Positions 8,502 through 16,510 of a stretch of DNA of 64,000 bases are shown piece after piece. The translations under genes and the position numbers were made by a program. The notes beneath the pieces were generated by a model that did no database searches, had not been told where the DNA came from, and saw only the letters and a program-made list of their open reading frames with translations. The stretch is from Pragia fontium DSM 5563 = ATCC 49100 (lineage in GTDB: Bacteria; Pseudomonadota; Gammaproteobacteria; Enterobacterales; Enterobacteriaceae): contig NZ_FOLW01000006.1 in the NCBI RefSeq assembly GCF_900112475.1, positions 169,034 to 233,033 on the forward strand, given 5' to 3'. The first letter of the stretch is position 1; the number at the start of each line of letters is the position of its first letter.

Positions 8502-10133
8502 GTGACTAATTACAATAAAATAATGCTCACAATTGCGTTAACGTATTGCACAATGACAACCACGGAGCTAAGTGCTGAAACCATCAAGGAAACATTACAG
8601 ATGGCCATTAACCGCTCTCCGACCATTAAATATCATACCGGGAGAATTGCTTCAGCGGAAAGTTCTATTGGTGAGGCCAGAAGCGGCTGGTTACCCAATG
8701 TTTCACTCAACGCAGGTAATGAACTAACCAAAACCAATAAAGATAATAATAACAATGACGACGGTAATACCTACTCACTAAAAGTTGAACAAAATATTTT
8801 CGACTTTGGTCGTACCGGCGATCGCGTTGATTACGCTGAGCATAACCGGACGTCAGAAGTTTACACCGCCTTCGATGAGGCGGAAGTGCTTTCGTCTAAG
8901 GTAGCCGAAATATATTTAAACATCCTTAAATACCAAGATCTTATTGATATAAACAAGAAAAATAGTATTGAACACCGAAATATCTTAACGCTGGCGGAAG
9001 CCAGAGCCAGCGGTGGTGTGGATAGTCGTGGAGACGTAGAACAAGTAGAAGTCCGCATAAAAGGTCTTGATGCTGAGTTATCCAACTACGAAGCTCAACT
9101 GAAAGCCGCTCAAGAAGACTATTTAATTCTTGTTGGCAAGCGCCCTTCTGGTCTAAGCGTGCCTGATGTAAAACAGCTGAAAAATAAGCTTAGCGGTCGA
9201 ATGAAACAGCGAATCGCTAATTCTCCACGCGTAAAAGCAATAAAAGCCAACAAAGAAGCCGCAGCTTCTGAGTATGCTTACACCAGTAAAAGTTGGATGC
9301 CGGCATTAAGCGTGTCACTATCACAGGGAAAAACGACAACTTATGGTGAGAATGACACCTTAGTGATGCTAAATATTAACAGTAACGTTTTTGACGGTGG
9401 TGGTGCGATTTATCGTAGCCGCGGGGCTGCACAACGGGTAGAAAGTGCCCGCTGGAACATTGAGAAATCAATTGAAGACCTATCGACCAAAGTTTCACAA
9501 ATGTATCAGGATGCACTCAGCCAGGAAAATCAGGCGAATATCTATGCTCAACGTATTATTCACTCTCAGGAAGTAAAAGAACTGTATCACGAGCAATACA
9601 AGGTAAATCGCCGTTCGGTCTTAGACGTACTCAACTCAGAGCAAGAATTTTTTCAAACCATGAGTAATAAAGTAAATGCTGAATTTAACTTTAGAATTCT
9701 TTTAATTCGGGTATTCTCTGAGCTCGGTGAAATAAATAATGCATTCAATATCAAGGTCAATTTTGATAAACAAAATGATGGAAATTTTGTCACTGACATG
9801 CTTGGATTTAATAATAGCCAAACCGAAAAACCTATAAACATCACTGAAAATCAGGCGCAGGTACAACACCCTGAAAATCAAAGAAAAATTGAATTAATTG
9901 AAACGTTAAGTGCTAAGGCGCCACTGGTTCAGGAAAAAAATATCGAAAAAAGAACCATTCTAGGCACCTCGATCATAGATAAAAGTGCAGTAAGCACCCC
10001 ATCGAATGACGCGAGTTTAAAATACGAAACTAAAAACATTATTCATGAAAATAAGATCAACGACCTTGATAATCAACAACCGGTTAAAGAAATAGAGGAT
10101 CCATTGCTCCTGATTGGAGTTAGAAGCAAATGA
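8502..10133 (+). CDS. TolC-family outer membrane channel of type I secretion
   Basis: Outer membrane exit duct of the export system. A signal peptide (about residues 1-25, ending ELSAE) precedes two TolC/OEP repeats with the expected helices (for example RSPTIKYHTGRIASAESSIGEA, shortened here, at 30-50, and a second-repeat region around 225-400). The start is GTG immediately after the previous TAA, supported by GAGGGAAAG upstream; an ATG seven codons in is an alternative. At 543 residues it is about 100 longer than LapE/AggA-type channels. The extra length is a polar, low-complexity C-terminal tail from about residue 425, rich in Asn, Lys and Glu, with no recognisable domain. The gene ends just before an insertion-sequence remnant. 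Confidence 0.88.
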   Translation: MTNYNKIMLTIALTYCTMTTTELSAETIKETLQMAINRSPTIKYHTGRIASAESSIGEARSGWLPNVSLNAGNELTKTNKDNNNNDDGNTYSLKVEQNIFDFGRTGDRVDYAEHNRTSEVYTAFDEAEVLSSKVAEIYLNILKYQDLIDINKKNSIEHRNILTLAEARASGGVDSRGDVEQVEVRIKGLDAELSNYEAQLKAAQEDYLILVGKRPSGLSVPDVKQLKNKLSGRMKQRIANSPRVKAIKANKEAAASEYAYTSKSWMPALSVSLSQGKTTTYGENDTLVMLNINSNVFDGGGAIYRSRGAAQRVESARWNIEKSIEDLSTKVSQMYQDALSQENQANIYAQRIIHSQEVKELYHEQYKVNRRSVLDVLNSEQEFFQTMSNKVNAEFNFRILLIRVFSELGEINNAFNIKVNFDKQNDGNFVTDMLGFNNSQTEKPINITENQAQVQHPENQRKIELIETLSAKAPLVQEKNIEKRTILGTSIIDKSAVSTPSNDASLKYETKNIIHENKINDLDNQQPVKEIEDPLLLIGVRSK

Positions 10134-10200
10134 TATTGATTTTAATGATATTAAATACATTTCATTAAATATCAATATGAATGATGATCGTGCGATGGCC

Positions 10201-10680
10201 GCTAAACAGTCTGTTCTAACTAAAGCGCCACAGGCAGGATTTTGGAAATCAGACACTTTCGACTTCGTTGTCAGGGAGAGCACTTTAATTATAACGGAGT
10301 CGATTGTGTTTACTGTCGTTTAGGACTGAACTTAAAGCTTTGGATTAAAAGTTACCGCCTAAACGAGAAAGCTGTCCCCTGTTAGTCGCTAAGGTGGCGA
10401 ATATCCTGTGGACATTGAATTTTATAGATGATGCGTTGTATTACAGAAAACGCTTTCGTACACTGAATTTTCTGATAAGGACACTCGAGAATGTATAACG
10501 ATTAAGATTAATACGTCATTACTGACAGAGCGGATTTATTGAGCGTTTTAATGGTTTTTTTTCATCGTAAGTTTTTAAATGTGTACTTGTTTAATTTATT
10601 AAGTCAGAACCGTGAAATGGTCTGATTTTGGCAACATGACTATAACGATGAAAAAGCACCCAAAAGCATAGAAATATGCC
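10201..10680 (+). pseudogene. Decayed IS3-family (IS407 group-like) transposase OrfB remnant
   Basis: Pieces of an IS3-type OrfB can be read in order by switching frames: APQAGFWKS (10225), VYCRLGLNLKLWIKSYRLNE (from 10308), WTLNFIDDALYYRKRFRTLN (from 10409), IKINTSLLTER (from 10501), GFIERFNG (from 10532) and RKFLNVYLFN (from 10566), ending in a WxxDYN-type motif near 10630. These match the conserved blocks GFWK, YCELGLNL, WSMDFxxDAL, INTSLPAER, xIERFNGSFR and WxxDYNxxRPH of the family. Frameshifts and stops are numerous, and a stretch of the catalytic core between the LLTER and GFIERFNG blocks is deleted. No terminal repeats are visible. It is inactive and old. Confidence 0.82.
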
Positions 10681-10970
10681 AAAGAAAACACCTGAAAAAC
10701 TCTAATGACTTACTGTTCCAATAATTGGGGAGTGGATAATGAAAAATTATCTAATTGATAGCTTTTATGTTTGTTAATTAAATGAGATTAGGAAATATAA
10801 GTCATTAAAATGCTTCAGCATACTATTTTAGCAATAGCGCAGTCTCAATTAGCTATATATAAATCACTCAATCATCATTTTTTATGATGGATTTATCATG
10901 GTTATGAGATTTCATTGCATTCAACATAAGAATCATGAATGCGGTATTAAACAAACGATAGGCACTTAAA

Positions 10971-11576
10971 ATGGACAAAGGCAAAATAAAGACGTTGATC
11001 GTCGATAATAATCAATTCGTATGTTTCGCTATCAGTGAAATATTAAAAAACACTGATTTTCTAGATATCGTAGGCGCCATTCACTCAACATCTGGTGTAG
11101 TGGATATGATAAAAAATCAGGATATACAGCTTGTCCTTATCAATATTGACTTAATCAATAAAGATAAACTGGTCAAAGAAATTCATGGTGAAAATGCATC
11201 GACTAAAATTATCGGGCTGACATCAGAAAATTCTAATTCTAATATCATCAACTCTCTGGATGTATCCATCGATGGTATCATTGATAAAACACATGATATT
11301 GAATCACTTACGCTAGTATCAAAGCTGGTTATGAATGGTTTCCAATGCATTCCTAAAAATAAGCTTTGTAACGATAAAGTCAGCAAAACCGCAACATTGA
11401 CAAACCGTGAACGCGAAATTTTGCAATTCATCACTCAAGGTCTGTCTAACAAAGATATTGCTGAAAAATTAAATATCAGTAGCAAGACAGTTAGCGTTCA
11501 TCGCTATAACATTATGTTTAAACTAGAAATCAAGAACTCTCTTGATCTGTTTAAGCTAGGTCATTTTTCGGTTTAA
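10971..11576 (+). CDS. LuxR/NarL-family response regulator with a degenerate receiver
   Basis: A 201-residue two-domain regulator similar in layout to EvgA/FimZ. The receiver (about 8-120) is atypical. The acidic pair reads VDNNQ instead of VDDH. The phospho-acceptor position in the third strand is Asn (LVLINIDL, where relatives have LVLxDxDL). The conserved Lys is retained (IIDKTHD). The C-terminal helix-turn-helix (about 135-195) is intact: LTNREREILQFITQGLSNKD, then IAEKLNISSKTVSVH. It probably binds DNA without classic phosphorylation. No histidine kinase is nearby. A weak AGG ribosome site precedes the ATG. Location suggests control of the secretion operon, but that is inference. Confidence 0.85.
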   Translation: MDKGKIKTLIVDNNQFVCFAISEILKNTDFLDIVGAIHSTSGVVDMIKNQDIQLVLINIDLINKDKLVKEIHGENASTKIIGLTSENSNSNIINSLDVSIDGIIDKTHDIESLTLVSKLVMNGFQCIPKNKLCNDKVSKTATLTNREREILQFITQGLSNKDIAEKLNISSKTVSVHRYNIMFKLEIKNSLDLFKLGHFSV

Positions 11577-11582
11577 CACACC

Positions 11583-11612
11583 TTCAGGGGAATACGTCCA
11601 CATTCCCCTGAA
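11583..11612 (+). terminator. Hairpin after the response regulator gene
   Basis: A perfect 11-bp stem (TTCAGGGGAAT, 8-base loop, ATTCCCCTGAA) starts 6 bases after the regulator stop. No strong T run follows, so it may work with Rho or mainly protect the 3' end. Confidence 0.7.
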
Positions 11613-11874
11613 AGCTTCAATGGATTGTTTGAATAACTCATCTTTGGGCGAAAATAGATTATCAACCATGTTTATTAATATGTTGCCAATAATATTCCCA
11701 TCCTTTTCATATAATATGAAAATCAAGGTATTCCATCAACCGTTCAGCACAACGCAATTTAATATATCTTTAATGTAATATAGTGACGATTATTATATTA
11801 AAAAAGTATAATCGTATTGTCAGCATTTAACTCCACTATATTGCCAATCTTCTGATAACCTATGAAAAATTTAA

Positions 11875-11952
11875 TTACGGCATACTGATAATGAACAATG
11901 TTGAATAAAATACCAATAGCACAAAACCGGTTACGAACAGTAAGACTTTCAT
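11875..11952 (-). CDS. Possible 25-residue hydrophobic membrane peptide
   Basis: Minus-strand ATG at 11952 opens a 25-codon frame ending in TAA. Its product starts MKVLLFVTGFVLLVFYSTL and is almost entirely one hydrophobic helix with a single N-terminal Lys. A fair ribosome site (GGTGAGG) lies 8 bases upstream of the ATG. The size and composition are like known single-helix small proteins of enterobacteria, but I do not recognise a specific family. It stands alone in a gene-free AT-rich stretch. Random hydrophobic frames do occur in AT-rich DNA, so this is tentative. Confidence 0.4.
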   Translation of the reverse strand: MKVLLFVTGFVLLVFYSTLFIISMP

Positions 11953-12525
11953 TGTAAGTACCTCACCGCTTGAAAAACATCATATAGCAGGTATCACATT
12001 AAAAATATTCATTTAAAACGTGATAAATCATATTAAATAGCTTAGCTATCATCCGGTATTTTACCACTGAGTTGTGATGGAAATGTTAAGTTATAATGTT
12101 AAATTACAATGTAAATAAACAATAATCAGCATTTAACTTCAAAATAAAAACAATAATCGAAACTTAATAGGTATAAAACCTAAAGTGATTGCCTTTAAAC
12201 ATTAAACAACATTTTCACCTATTAGTGCGATTGATAATACCTTTCAATCGCACAATTTAATGCCATGAAGATAATAAATAGCAGGCTTAATAATAAAAAA
12301 TGCAGCAAATATGCAGCGTTCTCTCCTGACAAACTGACACTACTACGCTTTAAAATAAATGATATTTAAAGCATATCTACATCAACGGATACGCTCAGTA
12401 GCGATAACGTATTCCCCTTTGTTTATGGTAGGCTATAGCCATCATTTTGACTGACTATCTTTACGCAATTTAAGCGGCGGTCTCTCCCCGTCTATCTCAA
12501 ATCACCGCTTTTCAGGATATCCCCT
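11953..12525. other. Gene-free AT-rich stretch upstream of the pyrophosphatase gene
   Basis: No convincing gene is seen. The only structured element is the inverted repeat at 12225-12253, listed separately. The promoter of the downstream pyrophosphatase gene should lie near 12400-12500, and its ribosome site is AGGA just before the ATG. Confidence 0.4.
12225..12253. repeat. Isolated inverted repeat
   Basis: Perfect 9-bp arms GTGCGATTG and CAATCGCAC with an 11-base spacer. It has no flanking T run and no adjacent gene end, so a terminator is not obvious. It could be an operator, an RNA hairpin or a remnant of a mobile element. Confidence 0.55.
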
Positions 12526-13419
12526 ATGATTTCTGTTTTTGGCCACCTTAATCCAGATAGTGATTCTATCTGTTGTAGCATCGTTGTGAGTGATTGGTTA
12601 AACGCAACAGGCAGAGCGGCAACAGCCTACCGACTGGGTGAACTTAACCCTGAAACGAATTTTTTACTTGCCGAAGCCCAATGCATTGCACCCGATTTAC
12701 TGGAAAAAAATGTGGCCGAAGAAGACGTCTGGCTGGTTGACTTTAGTGACCTGGAACAAGGCCCAACTGGATTAAGTAAAAGCAACGTTATTGGCCTTAT
12801 CGACCACCATCGCTTAGGTTCATTAATCACCGCTGAACCATTGGATGCTTGGATAAGAAAAGTGGGATGCTGTGCAACGTTAGTCTATGACATTGTGTCA
12901 CAGACCGATGGATACCAATTAACCCCAGCTCACTCGTTGTTGCTATTAGGGGCTATTCTGAGTGATACCCTTGGTTTCCAATCACCCACGACAACAGCTC
13001 AAGACCGGTTAGCCGCCCAAAAATTAGCAGAGCTATCCCATGTCGATCTGCATGAATTCACCTTGCGCTTACTCAATGCTAAAACTGATATTAGCGGGCT
13101 CAGTATTCCTCGACTACTGCAAAAGGACGAGAAAAATTACGTCATTAACGACAAAAAGCTGATTCTGGCGCAAATTGAAATCAGTAGTTTTGCCGCTATT
13201 GAAGATAAAATTTCGGCGATCGCAGAAGAAATGGAAAAACGCGCTAAACATGAAGGCTTAGACTTCTACGTTCTGATGGTGACCTCGTTATCCACGTCGC
13301 AGAGCCAGATTTACTTTTCTGCTGACAATCCTATCAGTCAGACGCCTGTAACGTTCGATAACATGTTAAGCAGGAAAAAACAGTTGGTTCCCTGGCTAAA
13401 TGAGGTATTAAACACATAA
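12526..13419 (+). CDS. ppaC: Manganese-dependent (class II) inorganic pyrophosphatase
   Basis: Cytoplasmic enzyme that hydrolyses pyrophosphate to phosphate, driving biosynthetic reactions. The DHH domain shows GHLNPDSDS (residues 6-14) and the metal-binding LIDHH (about 91-95). The DHHA2 domain ends with the family signature SRKKQLVPWL near the C-terminus, which binds substrate. The length (297) is slightly short of the usual 305-310. A start at ATG 12526 is supported by AGGAT upstream. Most Enterobacterales rely on the unrelated class I enzyme Ppa, so a class II enzyme is an accessory gene here. It stands alone between two intergenic gaps. Confidence 0.93.
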   Translation: MISVFGHLNPDSDSICCSIVVSDWLNATGRAATAYRLGELNPETNFLLAEAQCIAPDLLEKNVAEEDVWLVDFSDLEQGPTGLSKSNVIGLIDHHRLGSLITAEPLDAWIRKVGCCATLVYDIVSQTDGYQLTPAHSLLLLGAILSDTLGFQSPTTTAQDRLAAQKLAELSHVDLHEFTLRLLNAKTDISGLSIPRLLQKDEKNYVINDKKLILAQIEISSFAAIEDKISAIAEEMEKRAKHEGLDFYVLMVTSLSTSQSQIYFSADNPISQTPVTFDNMLSRKKQLVPWLNEVLNT

Positions 13420-13512
13420 GCTACGTTGTCATTGCAGTTCTGATATCAGCCCCACCACTTTACTAGAATTTAGACTACACTATTTCCGATAACCTTCACT
13501 GACGGAGTAACA

Positions 13513-13776
13513 ATGAAGAAACTGACCTTAAAAGATTTAACTGAAAGCCAGCTACAGCGAATCCACATGCAGCATGCACAAGCTAAACGCGAACTAGGTA
13601 GGGATCTGACCAACGGTGAGAAAGGTAAGATTAAAGATGAGATTATTGCTTTAATCATGAAGGAACAGGAAAAAGAAGATAAAAAAGCTCGCGCCGAAAA
13701 GAAAAAGCAGAAATATAAACCAAGTGATGAAACATTCGACTGGAGTAAGAAAAATCACTCCCGTGGTGTTCGCTGA
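13513..13776 (+). CDS. Small charged protein, DUF3811 (YjbD-like) family
   Basis: An 87-residue, very basic and acidic helical protein with no membrane segment or signal. The N-terminal half (LTLKDLTESQLQRIHMQHAQ) and the end (SDETFDWSKKNHSRGVR) are what I recall of the enterobacterial YjbD/DUF3811 family, but the match is from memory. Function is unknown. The ribosome site GGAG lies 8 bases before the ATG. It is a single gene between the pyrophosphatase and the converging iron operon. The Lys/Glu-rich middle could form a coiled coil or bind nucleic acid; that is speculation. Confidence 0.65.
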   Translation: MKKLTLKDLTESQLQRIHMQHAQAKRELGRDLTNGEKGKIKDEIIALIMKEQEKEDKKARAEKKKQKYKPSDETFDWSKKNHSRGVR

Positions 13777-13841
13777 GTATTCCCGCATAGAACAGGGGCT
13801 GATTCAGCCCCTACCAATAAGAAATAAAAATTCTACTGTTT

Positions 13842-14147
13842 TCATTTTGCTACTTTAAGGGTCTGGATATATTCGGCCAAATGTTTAATCTCATCATCAC
13901 TAAGACGCATCTTCACCTTATTGCCTGCACCTTTAATTTTTCCATCTCGCCTTACGGTTAAGGCCTCAATAACTTGTGCCTCATCGAGAGTGGATAATGC
14001 TCTGGCTTTATTCAATGCGGTCTTTTCACCGTTTCTGCCGTGACAGGAAGCACAGCTCTGAGAGTAAAATCCCGCTGTCGTTTGAGCGCTAAGCGAAACA
14101 CTATATAACAATCCACTTAGCAGCAAACTAACCCTTAGGGTTCTCAT
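13842..14147 (-). CDS. Small periplasmic class I cytochrome c
   Basis: Last gene of the iron operon. With the start at 14147 it is 101 residues: a signal peptide (MRTLRVSLLLSGLLYSVSLS), the haem c motif CASCH, and a distal Met ligand probably in KVKMRLSDDE before the final helix HLAEYIQTL. A longer frame starts at 14207, but it would overlap the upstream gene by 44 bases and bury the signal sequence. It probably passes electrons to or from the iron transporter components in the periplasm, for example to oxidise or reduce iron. That role is inferred from position. Confidence 0.82.
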   Translation of the reverse strand: MRTLRVSLLLSGLLYSVSLSAQTTAGFYSQSCASCHGRNGEKTALNKARALSTLDEAQVIEALTVRRDGKIKGAGNKVKMRLSDDEIKHLAEYIQTLKVAK

Positions 14148-14163
14148 CAAATCGGTCACCGGC

Positions 14164-14661
14164 TTACCCTTTTGATTTATCAAAAATAGCTTTAAGCTGC
14201 GGTTCATTCATCATGCCGACATACTGAGCCAGTAACTTTCCTTCAGGGTCAATCAAGAATGATGTTGGCGTACCGATAACCTGATAGCGTTCCTGCGTAA
14301 TCGCCATCTGATCGCGAACATTTGGGAAAGTGACTTGTCTATCTTGCAGCAGTGTCTGAATATTAGCCTCTTCCCGGTCGGTATTTATCCCGACAACGAC
14401 GATGTTATCACGGTGAGACTGGCTCAACTTTTCTAGCGTTGGCATCTCGACCAGACAGCCACCACAGTTAGATGCCCAAAAATTAAGGTAGACATACTTC
14501 CCTTTCCACTGGGTTAATGACACTTGATTTCCCTGCAAATCATAAGCCGCTAATGTCGGAGCCGGTGCTCCCACGCTGGCTTTTTCTTCTTTACAGGCGC
14601 TAAGCAACAGCGTCGCGGCCAGCAGGAGAACTGTGCTTAATTTTCTGCCATCAATTAACAT
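14164..14661 (-). CDS. TlpA-like thioredoxin-fold lipoprotein
   Basis: A 165-residue periplasmic redox protein anchored as a lipoprotein: the signal ends in the lipobox LLSAC (Cys about 22). The thioredoxin fold carries the active-site motif CGGC in FWASNCGGCLVEMPTL (about 66-81) and the cis-Pro region GTPTSFLID (about 131). Members of this AhpC/TSA-TlpA-ResA group reduce disulfides or haem-binding cysteines. The start overlaps the upstream ATPase gene by 11 bases, so expression is coupled. In the operon it could keep the cytochrome or the cysteine-rich DUF2318 protein reduced. Confidence 0.87.
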   Translation of the reverse strand: MLIDGRKLSTVLLLAATLLLSACKEEKASVGAPAPTLAAYDLQGNQVSLTQWKGKYVYLNFWASNCGGCLVEMPTLEKLSQSHRDNIVVVGINTDREEANIQTLLQDRQVTFPNVRDQMAITQERYQVIGTPTSFLIDPEGKLLAQYVGMMNEPQLKAIFDKSKG

Positions 14662-15370
14662 GTTCTACCTCATGATGATTAATTTCTTCACTCAAATATT
14701 TCCCATGTTGCAAACGTACAATTCGATCGGCAAACTTTCCCAATTCAGGATTATGCGTCACCATAACAATGGTTCGTCCCTGCTTATGCAAGTCTTCCAA
14801 CAACCCCAGAACCAACTGTTCATTTTGTTCATCTAAATTACCCGTTGGCTCATCGGCAAAAATCACCGGGGGTTCATTAACCAACGCTCGGGCAATACAA
14901 ACCCTCTGCTGTTCACCGCCGGAAAGCTGGCTAGGTAAGTGATCAACACGATGCGCTAGCCCAACTTGCTCAAGTACCTTACGTGCCGCCGCTTCATCCA
15001 CCACACTATGATAATGCTGAGCCAGCATCACGTTTTCCAACGCCGTCAGGAACGGTATCAGGTGAAACTGTTGAAACACCAGACCAATCTTGTCGGCGCG
15101 GAAAGCCCGACGCCCTTCCTCATCTAATACGGCGGCATCCGTTCCATCAAGAATGACCTGTCCTTCACTGGCGGTATCCAGACAGGTCAAGATATTCATT
15201 AAGGTAGTTTTACCCGAACCTGATGCCCCCATGATGGCAATAAATTCACCGCGCTTTATCTGCAAGTTAATATCATCCAGTGCGATGACCTGATCGAAGC
15301 GCTTGTATAAATGACGAGTTTCAATCACCCAAGGTGATGGTTGCTCTTGCTCTGTCTGTTGCTGCATCAC
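14651..15370 (-). CDS. ABC transporter ATPase, MacB/LolD type, of the iron operon
   Basis: A 239-residue nucleotide-binding subunit for the two FtsX-type permeases upstream. It shows Walker A GASGSGKTT (about 49), Q-loop VFQQFHLIPF, signature LSGGEQQR (about 152), Walker B VIFADEPTGNLDE (about 172) and the H-loop MVTHNPE. The closest relatives by eye are LolD/MacB ATPases. It starts 3 bases after the upstream permease stop and overlaps the thioredoxin gene by 11 bases. In this operon type the ABC module is thought to assist ferrous iron transport by an unclear mechanism. Confidence 0.9.
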   Translation of the reverse strand: MMQQQTEQEQPSPWVIETRHLYKRFDQVIALDDINLQIKRGEFIAIMGASGSGKTTLMNILTCLDTASEGQVILDGTDAAVLDEEGRRAFRADKIGLVFQQFHLIPFLTALENVMLAQHYHSVVDEAAARKVLEQVGLAHRVDHLPSQLSGGEQQRVCIARALVNEPPVIFADEPTGNLDEQNEQLVLGLLEDLHKQGRTIVMVTHNPELGKFADRIVRLQHGKYLSEEINHHEVEHVN

Positions 15371-15373
15371 CTT

Positions 15374-16510
15374 TTATTCTCCTTTCAGAACTTTAGCGGG
15401 TTCAATCTTCACCGCCCGATAGGTTGGCAGAACGGCTGCAATCAGCGCCACCAACAATGATAAAACCAACGTCAACGGTATGACTTGTATACGCAAACCA
15501 ATCGATGCAGAGAAAACCGTGTGTCCTAAAATCTGCGCCAGTATGTAACCCGCAATAATGCCAACCACCGTCGCAAACAGGGAGATAATCAGGGTTTCCG
15601 CTATGATTTGGCGCACGATATCGCTGCCCTTAGCTCCCAACGCTTTTTGTAGGGCAAACTCGCGCGAACGTTCGCTAACAATAGCCATCAGAGTGGTATT
15701 AACGCATAAGGTTGAAAGTACCAAAATCACCAAAGAAACCAGCCCCATCAACCCTTTAATCTTGTCTAATACCTGACCTTCTGACGCCGATACTTTACGT
15801 ATTGGGCGAATCTCTAAGTCCGGATAAATTTTCTGTAATTGTTGAGCAAAGCGATCGACTTGCCCGTTCTCATTATTAACGCTGAATAATGCATGACTAA
15901 TAACGTCCGATTGATTTAACCAACTCTGCGCTAACGGTAGGTTGACAATCAATAAGTTATCTGTGGCATCCCCAGCCTCAACAATGCCTTTAATCTGTAG
16001 GGATTTTTTCTGGTCACCATTAACCAGAACCACTGAATCCCCCACTTTTAACTCCAGACGGTTTGCCAGCTTATAGCCCATCATGGCATTACGGTCGTCG
16101 AAACTGACACCAATCCAGTTGCCGGTTACTTGCCAATAAGGAACAATTTGTTTCAGCGATTCAAACCAAACGCCCATCACCACAACTTTTTCCAACTCGG
16201 TACGAGCCATGCCATACAAATAGGGGCTGCCAGCATTAATCACCCCCTTGGGCGCATCATCAATAATTTGCTGATAGTCAGCCAACGGTATGGTATTTCC
16301 ATGGCCAGGACCAATATAAAAGTTAGCGCCAAAAGTGCGTAATTCCTGACTCATTTTGGCGTTGATATCAAAATAAACCGCTGACATCGCGGTAACGATT
16401 GCCGCCCCAACCGCCAGTGCGGCAAAAACCACGACCACTCGCTGCATCCGTAAACGTAATGCGCGGAACACCAAACGCCAAAACATACTAAAGGTGGGAT
16501 TAGCGGCCAT
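15374..16510 (-). CDS. FtsX/MacB-type ABC permease, second subunit
   Basis: A 378-residue membrane subunit: one N-terminal helix (about 22-45), a periplasmic MacB-PCD-like domain (about 45-240) and three C-terminal helices (about 255-375) with the FtsX core. The text REFALQKALGAKGSDIVRQI is the cytoplasmic coupling loop typical of these permeases. It overlaps the first permease gene by 11 bases and pairs with it. The partner ATPase follows immediately. Substrate is unknown; context links it to iron. Confidence 0.87.
   Translation of the reverse strand: MAANPTFSMFWRLVFRALRLRMQRVVVVFAALAVGAAIVTAMSAVYFDINAKMSQELRTFGANFYIGPGHGNTIPLADYQQIIDDAPKGVINAGSPYLYGMARTELEKVVVMGVWFESLKQIVPYWQVTGNWIGVSFDDRNAMMGYKLANRLELKVGDSVVLVNGDQKKSLQIKGIVEAGDATDNLLIVNLPLAQSWLNQSDVISHALFSVNNENGQVDRFAQQLQKIYPDLEIRPIRKVSASEGQVLDKIKGLMGLVSLVILVLSTLCVNTTLMAIVSERSREFALQKALGAKGSDIVRQIIAETLIISLFATVVGIIAGYILAQILGHTVFSASIGLRIQVIPLTLVLSLLVALIAAVLPTYRAVKIEPAKVLKGE

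Noticed and set aside
10114..10323. 69-codon frame after the TolC-like gene
   Set aside because: Starts at TTG inside the previous gene and contains transposase-type motifs continuing in other frames; treated as part of the IS3 remnant.
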